The notes: generated by a model from the sequence alone, not told the origin. A stretch of 64,000 nt of DNA from Methylophaga sp. (GCA_002696735.1 NZSL01000014.1:166104-230103); one strand, 5' to 3'; counted from the stretch's first letter, positions 18,165 to 28,024 are shown. Numbers and translations: made by a program.

Positions 18165-19541
18165 ATGACACCTGGAAAAGATGATTTTTGGTTCCTGCCG
18201 CTGGGGGGCTGTGGCGAAATAGGCATGAACCTGAATGTGTATGGACATAACGGGCGTTGGTTGATTGTGGATTGTGGTGTGACATTTCAAGCTGAAGTAG
18301 ATGAGTTTGGTGACCCACTTAATAGTCAGAACCCGCCAATCCAGATGGCTGACCCGCAATTTCTGATCGACCGTCGTCAACAGCTGGATGGTCTGATTAT
18401 TACCCATGCTCATGAAGATCATATTGGTGCAGTGCCTTATCTTTGGGAATACTTTCGTTGCCCGGTTTATACAACAGCATTTACCGCCGAAATGTTACGA
18501 CGAAAGCTGGTTGAACGTGGTATCGCAGATAAAGTGCCGGTCATTGTGGTTGAAGCAGATGCCAAACGACAGATCGGCGTATTTCATGTGGAGTGGTTAA
18601 AACTTACTCATTCCATCCCCGAACCTTATGCATTGCTTATCTCGACAGCAGCAGGAAAAGTATTCCATACCGCGGATTGGAAGCTTGATAAAGCTCCGGT
18701 GGTGGGGCCGGCATATGATGCAGGCACGTTTCAAAAGTTAGCTGAGTATCAGGTTGATGCGATGGTGTGTGATTCGACCAACGCCAATGTGCAGGGGTGG
18801 TCGGAATCAGAAGCCAATTTATACCAAGGTTTGAAATTCCATGTTGAACAGGCCAAAGGCAGAGTCGTGGTCGCCTGTTTCGGCAGTAATATCGCCCGGT
18901 TACACACTCTGGCAAGAATTGCTGACGAAACCGGGCGCCATTTGGGCCTGCTTGGCCGCTCATTAATTAACACCGTGTCAGCTGCCAAAAATGTTGGTTT
19001 ATGGAACAGTGTGAAAACGTCAGTAGATTCAGCGCATTTAGGGTTTTTACCGGCACATACGGTTTTATTGGTGGCGACCGGTAGTCAGGGAGAGCCACGA
19101 ACAGCGCTAAATCGGCTGAGTCTGAACAGTTTTCGGGATATGCAGTTATCACCTGGCGATACCGTTATTTTCAGTTCAAAAGTCATCCCGGGAAATGAAC
19201 TGGCGATTGCCACTTTGATAGAACGGCTTAAAGTCATGCAGGTTGACGTTATTGATATTGATAATAGCGCGCTGCCCATTCATGCCTCGGGACATCCTGC
19301 TAGCGAAGAACTTAAAACCATGTACCAATGGGTACAGCCACAATGTGCGATCCCGGTTCATGGCGAGTTAATGCACATGAAGGCCAATGCCAAAATTGCC
19401 AAAGCCAGTGGGGTCAGACAACAGCTTTTGGGGCAAAATGGTGATTTGTTTTACATAGCACCGGTTAACGGGATTCGTCGTGGAGCGGTTAAAACAGGAC
19501 GATGGGGCTTGTTTGATCGAAAGTCTTTAAAAAAGCTTTAA
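18165..19541 (+). CDS. RNase J-like metallo-beta-lactamase ribonuclease
   Basis: A 458-aa metallo-beta-lactamase/beta-CASP nuclease of the RNase J group. Zn-binding motif ITHAHEDHIGAVPYLWEY lies at residues about 75-92, with a second histidine in LKLTHSIPE and an aspartate in FHTADWKLD. The beta-CASP part ends in VHGELMHMKANAKIAK. It processes or degrades RNA, probably 5'-3'. RNase J of Firmicutes is about 555 aa; this lacks most of the C-terminal domain, as in the shorter proteobacterial forms. An AAGAGG site precedes the ATG. Confidence 0.88.
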   Translation: MTPGKDDFWFLPLGGCGEIGMNLNVYGHNGRWLIVDCGVTFQAEVDEFGDPLNSQNPPIQMADPQFLIDRRQQLDGLIITHAHEDHIGAVPYLWEYFRCPVYTTAFTAEMLRRKLVERGIADKVPVIVVEADAKRQIGVFHVEWLKLTHSIPEPYALLISTAAGKVFHTADWKLDKAPVVGPAYDAGTFQKLAEYQVDAMVCDSTNANVQGWSESEANLYQGLKFHVEQAKGRVVVACFGSNIARLHTLARIADETGRHLGLLGRSLINTVSAAKNVGLWNSVKTSVDSAHLGFLPAHTVLLVATGSQGEPRTALNRLSLNSFRDMQLSPGDTVIFSSKVIPGNELAIATLIERLKVMQVDVIDIDNSALPIHASGHPASEELKTMYQWVQPQCAIPVHGELMHMKANAKIAKASGVRQQLLGQNGDLFYIAPVNGIRRGAVKTGRWGLFDRKSLKKL

Positions 19542-19604
19542 AAGCGTACTAATGGTTTATCTTTATGATCCGCATGAGTAAAAGCTTTTAAAGAACAGCC
19601 GGAT

Positions 19605-19820
19605 TCAAGCCTTGGCATCAAACGAAGGGCCCCTGCGCTCTGAGGAAACCCGTCTTTCTATTCGCGTTTTCTGTTTACGTTTGCGACGTTCACGACGCTG
19701 CCTTCGCTCTTCATGAATTGTTTGCTGGGTTTTTTCCGCAGACGCTTGTCCAGGGTTAACCGGTTGCGTGCTGTAGGTAATTAAAAAGTTGTTATGATAA
19801 ATTCGTGATATATCCATCAT
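19605..19820 (-). CDS. Small highly basic hypothetical protein
   Basis: A 71-aa frame between the RNase J-like and patatin genes, on the opposite strand. The first half is neutral (ISRIYHNNFLITYSTQPVNP); the second is a run of alternating Arg, Glu and Lys (EERRQRRERRKRKQKTRIER). That composition suggests a charged helix able to bind nucleic acid. No family is recognised. It could be a real small protein or a chance frame; the regular basic/acidic heptads make it worth keeping. Confidence 0.45.
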   Translation of the reverse strand: MMDISRIYHNNFLITYSTQPVNPGQASAEKTQQTIHEERRQRRERRKRKQKTRIERRVSSERRGPSFDAKA

Positions 19821-19930
19821 GTTGACCTAAGGTTACACGAGTCATTTAGTTATAACGGTCGGAATTTATATATCTTTAGCTTTTTCATCATGTTAATACG
19901 GTTTTCCCTTAAATTTAAAGTGAACATTAA

Positions 19931-20854
19931 ATGAAAAATTCGTTGAAAATCGGCTTGGCACTTGGCAGTGGGGCAGCAAGAGGATGGACACATATTGGTG
20001 TGATAAATGCTCTCGAAAGGGCGGGAATCAAGCCCGATGTAGTGGTCGGTACTTCTATAGGTGCATTAGTTGGTGCGGCATATCTCAGTAATAAATTGCC
20101 CGATCTGCAACAACGACTTTTAAAATTGACCAAACTCGAAACGGCGCGATTTTTTAATATCGGTTTTCCATTTAATGGGGTCGTTAATAAAGATAAGTTG
20201 CATCAATTCCTAAGACAGTATGTGGCTGAAGAAGCCACATTAATTGAAGATCTTCCGACGCGCTATGCTAGTGTCGCGACCCATCTTCATACCGGTCAGG
20301 AAGTCTGGAATACCGAGGGGAAATTGCTTGAAGCCGTCTGGTCTTCTATTTCTTTGCCAGGTTTATTTCCAGCCATTAAGCATCATGGGCGCTGGTTGAT
20401 AGATGGCGGATTAGTTAATCCTGTACCAGTATCGGTTTGTCGCGCATTGGGGGCTGATATTGTGATTGCAGTCAACCTGAATGGCGATATTTTGGGAAAA
20501 CATCTGCATCAGAATCCTCCGGTTCCCCAGAATGATCAAAGCAGCAGTCTGCTGGGAAACCGGATTAGTGATTTCATCACCAATTACACTGGCAATCTTT
20601 TTGGTGAAGAGAAAACGCCCAAAGAAGATGTACCGGATATGTTCGCGGCAATTGCTGCGTCGGTAAATATCACTCAGGATCGTATCACCCGTAGTCGTAT
20701 GGCGGGTGACCCACCAGATGTGTTGTTACAACCACGTTTATCACATATCGGTTTGCTGGAATTTTACCGTGCAGCTGAAGCAATACAGGCGGGCACACAA
20801 AGTGTTGAAAAAAATCTGGCTGAAATCAAGTTCTGTCTGGGAGAGGGTGATTAA
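19931..20854 (+). CDS. Patatin-like phospholipase (RssA-like)
   Basis: A 307-aa lipid acyl hydrolase. The oxyanion loop is GLALGSGAARGWTHIG, the nucleophile elbow GTSIG (serine near residue 44) and the dyad aspartate is in DGGLVNPVPVS. This three-part pattern identifies the RssA/patatin family, which cleaves acyl chains from phospholipids. The role in vivo is unknown. A single gene with a MITE-like remnant behind it. Confidence 0.9.
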   Translation: MKNSLKIGLALGSGAARGWTHIGVINALERAGIKPDVVVGTSIGALVGAAYLSNKLPDLQQRLLKLTKLETARFFNIGFPFNGVVNKDKLHQFLRQYVAEEATLIEDLPTRYASVATHLHTGQEVWNTEGKLLEAVWSSISLPGLFPAIKHHGRWLIDGGLVNPVPVSVCRALGADIVIAVNLNGDILGKHLHQNPPVPQNDQSSSLLGNRISDFITNYTGNLFGEEKTPKEDVPDMFAAIAASVNITQDRITRSRMAGDPPDVLLQPRLSHIGLLEFYRAAEAIQAGTQSVEKNLAEIKFCLGEGD

Positions 20855-20915
20855 GGGCTGGTGATGTTTAACATAACCGTCTGCAATACTGACGCTGGAA
20901 GATCAACAGATTCTA
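20853..20915. repeat. Possible MITE remnant
   Basis: Two facing segments, gggctggtgatgtttaac and gaagatcaacagattct, resemble diverged MITE ends about 60 bp apart. The match is weak. Confidence 0.3.
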
Positions 20916-21090
20916 GTGAATTCAGTCATAACAATTTTAGCTACGACAAGAACCAACCCGGATTTGCAACTGTCAAGTCGTGAAGCTAAATTTTTAGTAG
21001 AAATCTACTGACAGCAGCTCAACAAACTGTCAGGCTGAACTAAAGTCATAAAAAATAACAAACATCTACAGAGAAATAGGCAAATAAAGC

Positions 21091-22971
21091 ATGAAAAATG
21101 GAAATGCGGGTATCAGTAAACTCTGGTTTTGGCTGGGATTAAGTTTATTCGTGGTGATGTTCCTGCTACTTATGGTTCAGATAGACAGGCAGTGGACCAA
21201 GATGGATGAAATGACCCGTATTATGGAAGAGCAGGCCAAGGATATCCGCTCGACGCGTGGTTTATTACGTAATCTTGAAAAAACGATTCGTACGGCCGAT
21301 TTCAGTAGTGCTGCCAACACCTCCTTTTCAGACCAATCAGTCACCAAAGAGACAGATGCTTTTGAACGTGCCCGCCGAGCGACTGAACACGAAGAGTATG
21401 CCCAGGGAGATTGGTTGATGATGGCGTTTGGCAGCAATATCCGCACCTTAACCCCCCTGGTTTCTGCTGACGCATACTCCGCCGAAGTTCAACAATATGT
21501 GCTGGAATCATTACTGGTCAGAAACCCCGAAACACTGGAATGGAATGGATTGCTGGCAGAAGACTGGTCAACTTCTGCTGATGGTTTGACGATTACCTTT
21601 GCACTACGTCGTGATATTACGTTTTCAGATGGTGAACCATTAACCGCTAAAGACGTAGAATTTACTTTTAATTTCATTATGAATGAGGCAATAGCCGCAC
21701 CCCGCAGTCGTGCATATCTTTCGCGCATAGAGCGGGTGACTGCCTTGGATGATTACCATGTGGAATTTGTCTTCAAGGAACCCTACTTTAATAGCTTACA
21801 ACTGGCCGGCAGTCTGGAAATTTTACCGGAACATTTTTATGGACGCTTTCTTGATGATCCCCAGACGTTTAATGAAAGCCGGGGCTTATTGCTCGGCTCA
21901 GGTCCATTCCGTTTAGCCAATCCTGAAGGATGGTCTCCCGATGCAGGTGTCGTTGAATTGGTACGTAACCCTCGCTATTGGGGACCGGTCAGTGCTTCTT
22001 TTGATCGCATTGTCTGGCGAATTATCGAAAATGACAGTGCTCGTTTAACCACTTTCCGTAATGGGGATATTGATGTCTACAGTGCTCGTCCACGTGAATA
22101 TCAAACGTTACTGGATGACAAAGACATCATCGAACGCAGTCAGAATTTTGAATATATGAGTCCTACCGCAGGTTACAGTTTTATTGCCTGGAATCAGGAA
22201 CGTGGGGGTGAAAAGACTATATTTGCCGATAAACGGGTGCGGATCGCAATGTCCATGCTCACCGATGTCGATAGAGTATTGGAAGAAATTTTCCTGGGAT
22301 ATGGACAACCTGCAGCCAGTCCCTTTATGCCGGGCTCGGCTCAGCATGATAAGGCTAATGAGGCAATTGGCTATAATATTGAAAAAGCGCGTGAATTATT
22401 ATTGGAAGCCGGTTTTCAGGACAGCAATAATGATGGTGTATTGGAAACCCCGGATGGTGACAATTTTGAGTTTTCGCTGACTTACTTTCAGGACAGTGAT
22501 GATACTCGCCGCATGGTGCTGTTTCTGAGAGATTTATATGCTCGTTCAGGCATTATCATGAAACCAAATCCCACTGAATGGTCGGTCATGGTAGAAAATA
22601 TCCAACAGAAAAACTTCGATGCCATCACCTTAGCATGGACATCAGGTATCGAAATCGACATCTATCAGATGTTTCATTCCAGCCAAACCGTTGAAGGTGG
22701 CGATAATTTTATCAATTACCGAAATCCTGAGCTGGATGCCATCATTGATGCAGCTCGTGGTGAAGTAAATGAAGAAAAGCGCATGAATTTATGGCATCAG
22801 GCAGAGAAAATTCTGGTGCAGGATCAGCCTTATACTTTCCTCTTCCGTCGCAATACCATGGCCTTTATTGACCGGCGCATTCATAACCTGGAAAAAACTG
22901 CATTGGGGCTTAATCTTATGGCTGTCCCGGTCGAGATATATGTCCCGGCCGAACTGCAGCATAGTCGCTAG
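21091..22971 (+). CDS. Membrane-anchored ABC peptide-binding protein
   Basis: A 626-aa solute-binding protein of family 5 (oligopeptide/nickel type). The binding domain spans residues about 110-610 (ITFALRRDITFSDGEPLTAKDVEFTF is the family signature). It has no lipobox; residues 12-32 are an uncleaved-looking hydrophobic helix. A coiled coil follows (MDEMTRIMEEQAKDIRSTRG and onward) and probably holds the domain at the membrane surface. It starts an operon with two permeases and a fused ATPase. Ligand is likely a peptide but cannot be named. Confidence 0.88.
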   Translation: MKNGNAGISKLWFWLGLSLFVVMFLLLMVQIDRQWTKMDEMTRIMEEQAKDIRSTRGLLRNLEKTIRTADFSSAANTSFSDQSVTKETDAFERARRATEHEEYAQGDWLMMAFGSNIRTLTPLVSADAYSAEVQQYVLESLLVRNPETLEWNGLLAEDWSTSADGLTITFALRRDITFSDGEPLTAKDVEFTFNFIMNEAIAAPRSRAYLSRIERVTALDDYHVEFVFKEPYFNSLQLAGSLEILPEHFYGRFLDDPQTFNESRGLLLGSGPFRLANPEGWSPDAGVVELVRNPRYWGPVSASFDRIVWRIIENDSARLTTFRNGDIDVYSARPREYQTLLDDKDIIERSQNFEYMSPTAGYSFIAWNQERGGEKTIFADKRVRIAMSMLTDVDRVLEEIFLGYGQPAASPFMPGSAQHDKANEAIGYNIEKARELLLEAGFQDSNNDGVLETPDGDNFEFSLTYFQDSDDTRRMVLFLRDLYARSGIIMKPNPTEWSVMVENIQQKNFDAITLAWTSGIEIDIYQMFHSSQTVEGGDNFINYRNPELDAIIDAARGEVNEEKRMNLWHQAEKILVQDQPYTFLFRRNTMAFIDRRIHNLEKTALGLNLMAVPVEIYVPAELQHSR

Positions 22972-22984
22972 GCGTTAGACAGAC

Positions 22985-24367
22985 ATGCTGAATTATTTGC
23001 TGCGACGCATCTTACTGATGATTCCGACGCTGCTCGGAATCACTATTGTAGTGTTTACTGTTATGGCTGCTGCTCCGGGCGGTATTAGTGCCCAGTCGCT
23101 GGTTGATGGCATGGAACTGGAACCGCAAAGCCGTCAGGCCCTGGAAGACTATTACAACAAATTGTATGGTCTGGACCAGCCCGCCCCGGTGCAATATGTC
23201 CGTTGGTTAAATAATATTTCACCGATTGGTTTTGAAAGATTAGCTGATGGTAGTTTTGGTGAGTTTTCATTGTGGAAAGGTCCTGATCTCGGCACCAGCT
23301 TTCGTTATGGCAGACCAGTCACCGATATGATTGCTGAACGACTACCAATCACCTTGTTACTCAATCTGATTTCAATACCACTGATTTATGCTCTGGCAAT
23401 CGGTATCGGCGTACAAGCCGCTCGCCAACGGGGAGGACGATTCGATGTCACCTCCAATATTTTCCTGCTCGGCTTATGGTCAGTACCGAGTATGCTGGCT
23501 GGTGTTTTGTTTATCGGCTTTTTTGCTTCAGAGCAATATTGGCGCTGGTTCCCAACCGGGGGTTTGATGCGCCGCGAAACGGCGGATCAAACATTCCTTC
23601 CATTATTTAGCAGCTTTGGCGATGTGTTTATTACCGTGTTGTGTGTGGCATTGATAACGGTTGCTTTGATCAGTGCTGCAGTAAGTTTTTCATTAAAAAA
23701 GCGGCAGTATGCCGGGGTCATTGTGGGGGCTCTGCTAGGGTATGCAATGGCGTTTAACCTGCATGGTCAAGCTTTTGGGGTGTTGCATCTATTTTTGATT
23801 CCATCCATGGCCTTATTGTTCAGGCTATTGGCTGGGCTTAATAATATTGCATTGAGAATTATCGTAGCCGGAACCTTTGGAATAGGACTCGGATTAGCCA
23901 TATCGCGATTACTCGGAGTGGACATTCTGCAAGGCGGCTATCTACTGGATCGGTTATGGCATCTGGTATTGCCTGTTATCGCACTTTCATATGGTGGTTT
24001 GGCCTTTCTTGCCAAGTTGACGCGTTCATCTTTATTGGAAAACCTAGCCGCTGATTATGCCCGAACGGCAAGAGCGAAGGGAGTGGATGAAGAAACCGTA
24101 TTATGGCGTCATGTCTTTAGAAACTCACTTTTGCCACTGATTACAGTATCGGCCACTTTATTGCCCAGTTTGTTAGCGGGGTCAGTCATAGTGGAAAGCA
24201 TTTTCAGTATCGATGGGATGGGCAAATTGGCGGTTGAAGCGGTGCAGACCCGTGATCGTGAGCTGGTGTTATCGGTCACATTGATTTCCGGTCTGCTTAC
24301 ATTAGTCGGCTATTTACTGGCTGATATTGCCTACGCAATTGTTGATCCGAGGGTCAGTTATGACTGA
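22985..24367 (+). CDS. ABC peptide transporter permease 1
   Basis: A 460-aa DppB/YejB-type permease. The N-terminal MLNYLLRRILLMIPTLLGIT and the coupling segment YARTARAKGVDEETVLWRHV near residues 355-375 are diagnostic. It is about 120 residues longer than the usual form; the extra part (about residues 205-310) contains several hydrophobic segments, so it has more membrane spans than normal. It overlaps the next gene by eight bases. It forms the inner-membrane channel with permease 2. Confidence 0.92.
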   Translation: MLNYLLRRILLMIPTLLGITIVVFTVMAAAPGGISAQSLVDGMELEPQSRQALEDYYNKLYGLDQPAPVQYVRWLNNISPIGFERLADGSFGEFSLWKGPDLGTSFRYGRPVTDMIAERLPITLLLNLISIPLIYALAIGIGVQAARQRGGRFDVTSNIFLLGLWSVPSMLAGVLFIGFFASEQYWRWFPTGGLMRRETADQTFLPLFSSFGDVFITVLCVALITVALISAAVSFSLKKRQYAGVIVGALLGYAMAFNLHGQAFGVLHLFLIPSMALLFRLLAGLNNIALRIIVAGTFGIGLGLAISRLLGVDILQGGYLLDRLWHLVLPVIALSYGGLAFLAKLTRSSLLENLAADYARTARAKGVDEETVLWRHVFRNSLLPLITVSATLLPSLLAGSVIVESIFSIDGMGKLAVEAVQTRDRELVLSVTLISGLLTLVGYLLADIAYAIVDPRVSYD

Positions 24368-25556
24368 GCAAGTCGTCGATATTCCAGTCAAGCAACCGTC
24401 TAAATCCTGGACCCAACAGGTGGTTTCTTCACTGTTAAAACGCACCAGCGCCAAAATCGGTTTGGCCTGGATTGGGCTGTTAGTGTTAATCGCCACCTTT
24501 TCACCCTTTCTGGCAAGCAGTCACCCGCTTTACATGGTTGTGGACGGACAGGCTTCCAGCCCATTACTGCAACATATGGAACCACTGGACTGGGTCTGGT
24601 TGAGTGGTTTTTTCATAACCCTGGTGATTTCAGCCTTATCAATTGTTGCCTGGAAAAAGATTTTGTTGTGGGTTGCCAGCATTGCTGTGGTGTCATTTAT
24701 TGCTTACTCGAGCGTAACACCGCCGGTATTGGTGGTATATGAGCATTACCGCGAAATGGAAGCTGCCGGTAAAGTCGACAATATCATTCGGGCACCGATT
24801 CCATATTCCGCTAAGGATTATCTGCGTGATTACGCCGATACCGGGATTGAGTCACCCTTATCAGTAAACGAACGTACCCATTGGATGGGTACTGACGAAA
24901 ATGGGGCAGATGTAGCATCCCGAATGATCCATGCATCCCGTATTGCCTTGGGAATTGGTTTTATAGCTACCGGAATTGCCTTGGTTATCGGAACCATTAT
25001 TGGTGGTCTGATGGGCTATTTTTCAGGCATTGTCGATATTATTGGCATGCGGCTGGTGGAAATCTTTGAAGCTATTCCAACCCTCTTTTTGTTGTTGTCA
25101 TTCGTGGCGTTTTTTGGCCGTTCCATTTACATGATGATGGTGATTATTGGGATAACGGCCTGGTCGGGCTATGCACGTTATGTACGTGCCGAATTTCTCA
25201 AGCTTCGGCAGCAGGATTTTGTTCAAGCGGCCATCGCCAGTGGTTTACCGCTACGATCCATTTTATTTCGTCATATGTTGCCCAACGGGCTGGCTCCATT
25301 GCTGGTCGCGACCAGCTTTGGTGTGGCCTCTGCGATTCTGGCTGAAGCGACGTTAAGCTTTCTTGGTCTGGGTTTAGTCGATGATCCTTCATGGGGACAG
25401 TTGCTTAATCAGGCCGTGCAATCTTCGACATTTAACTGGTGGTTGGCGGTTTTCCCGGGTGGTGCAATTTTTATGACGGTATTCGCCTATAACCTGTTGG
25501 GTGAATCGTTGCGTGACGCGGTTGATCCCCATACCAATCGGGGGATGCAGTCATGA
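24360..25556 (+). CDS. ABC peptide transporter permease 2
   Basis: A 398-aa DppC/YejE-type permease. The conserved region GTDENGADVASRMIHASRIAL and the coupling helix (FVQAAIASGLPLRSILFRHM) place it. An extra hydrophobic pair at residues about 75-125 is inserted after the first helix. The ATG at 24360 overlaps the end of permease 1; the longer open frame from 24327 lies wholly within the previous gene and is rejected. It overlaps the ATPase gene by four bases. Confidence 0.92.
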   Translation: MTEQVVDIPVKQPSKSWTQQVVSSLLKRTSAKIGLAWIGLLVLIATFSPFLASSHPLYMVVDGQASSPLLQHMEPLDWVWLSGFFITLVISALSIVAWKKILLWVASIAVVSFIAYSSVTPPVLVVYEHYREMEAAGKVDNIIRAPIPYSAKDYLRDYADTGIESPLSVNERTHWMGTDENGADVASRMIHASRIALGIGFIATGIALVIGTIIGGLMGYFSGIVDIIGMRLVEIFEAIPTLFLLLSFVAFFGRSIYMMMVIIGITAWSGYARYVRAEFLKLRQQDFVQAAIASGLPLRSILFRHMLPNGLAPLLVATSFGVASAILAEATLSFLGLGLVDDPSWGQLLNQAVQSSTFNWWLAVFPGGAIFMTVFAYNLLGESLRDAVDPHTNRGMQS

Positions 25557-27205
25557 CGTTACTGGAAGTTGAAAACCTGGTAACAGAGCTGGGTGAGGGC
25601 GATAACTGGTTACGGGCGGTTGATAATATCAGTCTGGCGGTTGAACCCGGCCAAACCTACTGTCTGGTCGGTGAATCCGGTAGCGGTAAATCTGTGACAG
25701 CGTTATCGATCATGGGGTTATTACCGCATGGTCATTACCGGCATCCTGACGGTCATATTAGGTTAACGGATCCTCAGGGACAATTACCTGAAATAGCCTT
25801 ACTCAATGCGGATGACGAAACACTGAGATCAGTCCGTGGCAGTCGTATCGCGATGATATTTCAAGAGCCAATGACCTCACTTAATCCCGTGCAGACGATT
25901 GGCGAACAACTGGAAGAGGTATTGCTGATACACCGTCCCGAACTGGAAGAAGAGGCACGTAAACAGAAGATTCTGGCAGCACTGGCAGAAGTCAGGATTC
26001 CGGACCCGGAAGGTCGGATTCGGGAGTATCCCCATCGGTTATCCGGTGGTCAACGCCAGCGGGTGATGATCGCGATGGCGCTGATTTGTGAACCGGCATT
26101 ATTAATTGCGGATGAGCCGACCACTGCCCTTGATGTAACGGTCCAGGCTGAGATTCTCAAGCTGATGCGTGATTTACAGACCAAATATGGAATGGGCATG
26201 TTGTTTATTACCCATGATTTTGGCGTGGTTGCACAAATTGCTGATGTGGTCGGGGTGATGCGTAAAGGCAAACTAGTGGAAAGTGGTAAGACGGCAGATG
26301 TCTTACGTAATCCACAACATGAATATACCCAGAGCCTGATAGCCGCATTACCGGAACGGCTGATCAGACCAGACAGGCCGGTGAAACCAGAAAAAGTCTT
26401 ATTGGAAGTCAAAGACGTCTCCGTATATTTTCCAGTGCGTCGCGGCTTAATGCGCCGGGTAGTCGATCATTTTCGTGCCGTTGAAAACGTTTCGCTGCAG
26501 GTCAATGCAGGAGAGGTGGTTGCTCTGGTAGGTGAGTCTGGCTGCGGTAAAACAACATTAGGGCGAGCCTTGTTACGTCTGCAGGAAGTGACATCCGGCA
26601 GTATATTTCTTGAAGGCCAGGATATCACCCAGGTATCTGCTAAAGCGATGCGGCCACTGCGAAGACGGATGCAGGTAGTGTTTCAGGATCCGGGGTCAAG
26701 TTTAAATCCACGTCTGCCGATTCATACCACGTTAATCGAACCGATGCGGGTTCATGGTATTGGCAGTAGCGATGCTGAACGCACCCAAATCGCAGCGCGG
26801 TTTTTGGACAGGGTTGAGATGCCAACCGATAGTCTATGGCGCTATCCACATGAATTTTCCGGTGGTCAACGTCAACGTCTGGCTATTGCCAGAGCTTTAG
26901 TGTTGGAACCACGCTTTATATTGTGTGATGAAATAACATCAGCTCTGGACGTTTCCGTGCAGGCCGGTATTTTGCGGTTGTTAAGACAGCTGGTCGATGA
27001 AGAGGGTATTGGCATGTTGTTTATCACGCACAATATGGGCGTGGTGGATTATCTGGCCGATCGCATGGTGGTCATGCATAGAGCACAATTAGTAGAATCC
27101 GGTAATACTCAAGAAATCATGAATTCGCCACAGAATGAGCATACCAAAAACCTGCTGGATGCCGTGCCACGGTTAGATGACAACTATCTGGCTTCTGCCA
27201 TTTAA
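25553..27205 (+). CDS. ABC peptide transporter ATPase, two fused domains
   Basis: A 550-aa duplicated ATPase as in YejF or GsiA. The first domain has Walker A GESGSGKSVTA (near residue 40), signature LSGGQRQRV and Walker B LLIADEPTTALD. The second has GESGCGKTTLG, FSGGQRQRL and FILCDEITSALD. In the second Walker B motif the usual DEP is DEI, which still keeps the catalytic glutamate. It powers the importer formed by the three preceding genes, with 4-8 bp overlaps showing one transcript. Confidence 0.94.
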   Translation: MTLLEVENLVTELGEGDNWLRAVDNISLAVEPGQTYCLVGESGSGKSVTALSIMGLLPHGHYRHPDGHIRLTDPQGQLPEIALLNADDETLRSVRGSRIAMIFQEPMTSLNPVQTIGEQLEEVLLIHRPELEEEARKQKILAALAEVRIPDPEGRIREYPHRLSGGQRQRVMIAMALICEPALLIADEPTTALDVTVQAEILKLMRDLQTKYGMGMLFITHDFGVVAQIADVVGVMRKGKLVESGKTADVLRNPQHEYTQSLIAALPERLIRPDRPVKPEKVLLEVKDVSVYFPVRRGLMRRVVDHFRAVENVSLQVNAGEVVALVGESGCGKTTLGRALLRLQEVTSGSIFLEGQDITQVSAKAMRPLRRRMQVVFQDPGSSLNPRLPIHTTLIEPMRVHGIGSSDAERTQIAARFLDRVEMPTDSLWRYPHEFSGGQRQRLAIARALVLEPRFILCDEITSALDVSVQAGILRLLRQLVDEEGIGMLFITHNMGVVDYLADRMVVMHRAQLVESGNTQEIMNSPQNEHTKNLLDAVPRLDDNYLASAI

Positions 27206-27310
27206 AGCTGACAGATAATTAATTTAACGTTATATCAACTTTTTGTGGCCCCTAAGGTCTGCATAGATAACAAGCCCTAGGGTTTGACTTACTTCTAGCC
27301 AAAGGATTTT

Positions 27311-27850
27311 ATGATGCGTTATGTCTTACTATTAATATCAAGTTTAATGCTTTCTTTCTCGGCGCAGGCAGCAGAGTCCTGTCCTGAATTTCTGGATTAT
27401 GAATTGCCCAAACTGCATTCCAACGAAACAGTCAACCTCTGTAAAGTGGCCAATGGCAAGCCATTACTCATCGTTAATACCGCCAGTCACTGTGGTTATA
27501 CGCGCCAGTTTGAAGGGCTGGAGGCCTTGCATCAGAAGTATCAAGAAAGTGGTTTGATGGTAGTGGGCTTTGCCAGTAATGATTTTAACCAGGAAGCAAA
27601 AGACGAAGCCGAAGCTGAGCGAGTTTGCCGGGAAAACTTTGGCGTGACCTTTACCATGATTGCTCCGAGTTTTGTAACGGGTCAGAAAGCCAATCCGGTG
27701 TTTCAGGAAATTAACCAGCAAAGCGAAGAACCAGCTTGGAATTTCAGTAAATACCTGATTAATGCCGACGGCAAAGTCGTTGCCGCTTTTCCCAGCAAAG
27801 TTAAACCAAGTGATAAACAGGTGACTGATGCCATTGAGTCATTGCTATAA
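27311..27850 (+). CDS. Periplasmic glutathione peroxidase-like protein
   Basis: A 179-aa thiol peroxidase of the glutathione peroxidase family. A signal peptide (residues 1-20, ending SFSAQA) sends it to the periplasm. The catalytic site NTASHCGYT has cysteine 61 in place of selenocysteine; the family tryptophan is in PAWNFSKYLI. It reduces peroxides, more probably with a thioredoxin-like donor than glutathione given its location. It is behind the peptide importer but separated by 105 bp with a MITE-end-like remnant (27250-27285), so a separate transcript. Confidence 0.88.
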   Translation: MMRYVLLLISSLMLSFSAQAAESCPEFLDYELPKLHSNETVNLCKVANGKPLLIVNTASHCGYTRQFEGLEALHQKYQESGLMVVGFASNDFNQEAKDEAEAERVCRENFGVTFTMIAPSFVTGQKANPVFQEINQQSEEPAWNFSKYLINADGKVVAAFPSKVKPSDKQVTDAIESLL

Positions 27851-27876
27851 TTCAGACATTTACGATTAAAGAACCG

Positions 27877-27922
27877 AAGGCTTATTAAAAGTAGAAAATT
27901 ATTTTTGATAAGCCTTTTTTTA
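27877..27922 (+). terminator. Intrinsic terminator after glutathione peroxidase gene
   Basis: AAGGCTTAT pairs with ATAAGCCTT, extended by A/T pairs, and is followed by seven T. Confidence 0.8.
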
Positions 27923-27966
27923 TGCAAGGATGCAACGTATTTTGCTTTAGACGCTCATTCGACTTC

Positions 27967-28024
27967 ACTCAATCTCATCAAATGTATCTACAGAGTGACA
28001 GTTTTCAGATGCGATTGAGTTTTT
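27967..28024 (+). terminator. Second hairpin with T-run upstream of diguanylate cyclase gene
   Basis: ACTCAATC and GATTGAGT form the base of a stem, continued by CATC and GATG, followed by TTTT. It lies about 190 bp before the cyclase gene and may be a second terminator or part of an untranslated leader. Nothing else is evident in 27923-28212. Confidence 0.4.
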
